DNA of 6,062 nt, taken from NCBI GenBank assembly GCA_025933895.1, contig JAICZB010000166.1, positions 1 to 6,062 on the forward strand. Reading direction: 5' to 3'. Positions 5,398 through 6,062 of this stretch are shown here, in pieces (the stretch's first letter is position 1; each line of letters starts with the position of its first letter). The stretch comes from Thermoleophilia bacterium (GTDB taxonomy: Bacteria > Actinomycetota > Thermoleophilia > Gaiellales > Gaiellaceae). The translations under genes were made by a program, and so were the position numbers. The notes below the pieces were generated by a model. The model was not told the DNA's origin and searched no databases. It saw only the letters and a program-made list of their open reading frames with translations.

Positions 5398-6062
5398 ACG
5401 CGCGCGACGATCTGGACGACGAGGAACGCCGCGTAGAGGACGATGAGGAGGGTGCCGGCGCCCCGGCCCGCGCCGTTCCTCCTCCCGAAGAGGACGAGCG
5501 CTGCCGCGGTCATCGCTAGGAGCCACGCGAGGTCGAAGATCGCGAGGCTCGAGAAGGCGCCGAGGCTGCCGAGCGCGGCCGGCACGGCGAGACCGGCCAC
5601 GATGTTGATCGAGTTGGAGTTGAGCGCCTCGCTCATCAGGGCCGAGCCGCGTTGCTGAAGGCCGAAGCGGACGCCCGTCCAGGCGTTCGGCAGGCTAGTC
5701 AGGATCGCGAGCACGATCACGCCGACGAGCTCCTCCGGGACCGACCATGCATCCGCGAGATCGGTAGCCGCGCGCACGGCGCCCACGCTGCCGGCCACGA
5801 TCAACACGAGCGCGCCGAGCAGGATCGCGAGCACGCCGGCCGCCTCCCGACGCGAGTGGAGCGTGCGCTCCGGCCGGTGAGGCTCGCCGAAGCTCCGTCG
5901 CAGGAAGCGCGACTCGGTCTGCGGGAGTCGTCGCGCCAGCCGGGGGCCGGCCGCGAGAAGCGCGACGTACGGAACCACCACCGCGGCGACGAGCGCGGCG
6001 CCGGTCGTCGCACCGAGCGCGCCTGCGGCCACGGCGAGCATCACGGCGAGCAGCCAGAGTCC
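5394..6062 (-). CDS. Sodium/calcium exchanger family (CaCA) membrane protein, C-terminal half, cut by window edge
   Basis: The frame is open to the last base, and its first visible residues (GLWLLAV) are already hydrophobic, so the gene starts beyond the right edge. The 222 visible residues hold a hydrophobic stretch (1-39), a basic cytoplasmic-type loop (about 40-76, many Arg), and then about five membrane segments. This corresponds to the second half of a two-repeat cation exchanger with the alpha-2 ion-binding repeat. In the fragment's numbering the repeat is LTSLPN (121-126) followed by SEALNSNSINI (144-154), matching the family pattern TSLPE...GNxxGSNIFNI. Two key positions differ: the Glu after SLP is Asn126, while Glu145 stands where family members have Asn or Asp. 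The alpha-1 half is not visible. Its TAG and the MFS TAG share the palindrome CTAG. Family membership is likely; ion choice and direction are unknown. Confidence 0.8.
   Translation of the reverse strand, partial: GLWLLAVMLAVAAGALGATTGAALVAAVVVPYVALLAAGPRLARRLPQTESRFLRRSFGEPHRPERTLHSRREAAGVLAILLGALVLIVAGSVGAVRAATDLADAWSVPEELVGVIVLAILTSLPNAWTGVRFGLQQRGSALMSEALNSNSINIVAGLAVPAALGSLGAFSSLAIFDLAWLLAMTAAALVLFGRRNGAGRGAGTLLIVLYAAFLVVQIVARV

Noticed and set aside
3732..5519. A 595-codon frame overlapping the MFS gene, beginning at a GTG after the GAGGAG at 3713-3718.
   Set aside because: The translation is Arg-rich and non-membrane. The other frame shows all MFS motifs; the GAGGAG is 13 nt away and is probably incidental.
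2455..5526. A 1023-codon open frame on the minus strand across the MFS, marR and hydrolase genes.
   Set aside because: The translation is Arg/Asp/Pro-rich, has no domain pattern and lies antisense or out of frame to well-recognised genes. It is an effect of high GC on stop-codon frequency.
1..6062. Mobile elements, CRISPR arrays, tRNA or rRNA genes, toxin-antitoxin or defence genes.
   Set aside because: No repeat arrays, transposase or integrase motifs, tRNA-like folds or small toxin pairs were found. All coding space is taken by six ordinary genes.

Overview
The window is GC-rich bacterial DNA with dense coding and short gaps. The secreted proteins have a style common in soil Actinobacteriota, most like Thermoleophilia (Solirubrobacterales or Gaiellales). 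The pointers are a lipoprotein of the Yx(FWY)xxD type, a secreted enzyme-like protein ending in an IPT/TIG domain plus an Ig-like module of the kind seen repeatedly in Solirubrobacter relatives, an MFS pump with an NYKW...LSNTTLG N-terminus, GTG/TTG starts, and a promoter that seems to give a leaderless mRNA. The taxonomic placement is inference from protein style, not from a marker gene.

Layout, left to right. A terminator-like hairpin (12-39) probably closes a + strand gene lying off the left edge. A + strand lipoprotein (48-569) converges, across a 15-nt gap, on a - strand run of three genes. Read in their own direction these are a MarR-type regulator (3668-3240), an UlaG-like metallo-beta-lactamase-fold hydrolase (3152-2472) and a secreted glycoside-hydrolase-like protein (2387-585). 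The two gaps inside this run (87 and 84 nt) are short, and each can be folded by eye into a compact three-way-junction RNA ahead of a good Shine-Dalgarno sequence. Divergent from marR is a 14-TM-type MFS drug/proton antiporter (3700-5397). Its stop codon overlaps the stop of a - strand sodium/calcium-exchanger-type membrane protein (5394-6062), which runs off the right edge.

The clearest functional unit is the divergent marR/MFS pair. Between them lies a near-perfect 28-bp inverted repeat (13-bp arms, 12 of 13 matching, 2-bp centre). It abuts a TACAAT -10 box for marR and covers the likely TTG start of the transporter. This fits a ligand-released repressor controlling both itself and an efflux pump. 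The hydrolase and the secreted protein may be read from the same marR transcript or from their own promoters; the sequence does not settle this.

No rRNA, tRNA, CRISPR array, insertion sequence or integrase was seen, and no gene-free stretch exceeds 100 bases. I found no convincing multi-gene novel system. The points most worth a second look are the operator, the two structured leaders, the unassigned secreted glycosidase-like protein, and swapped ion-site residues in the exchanger.
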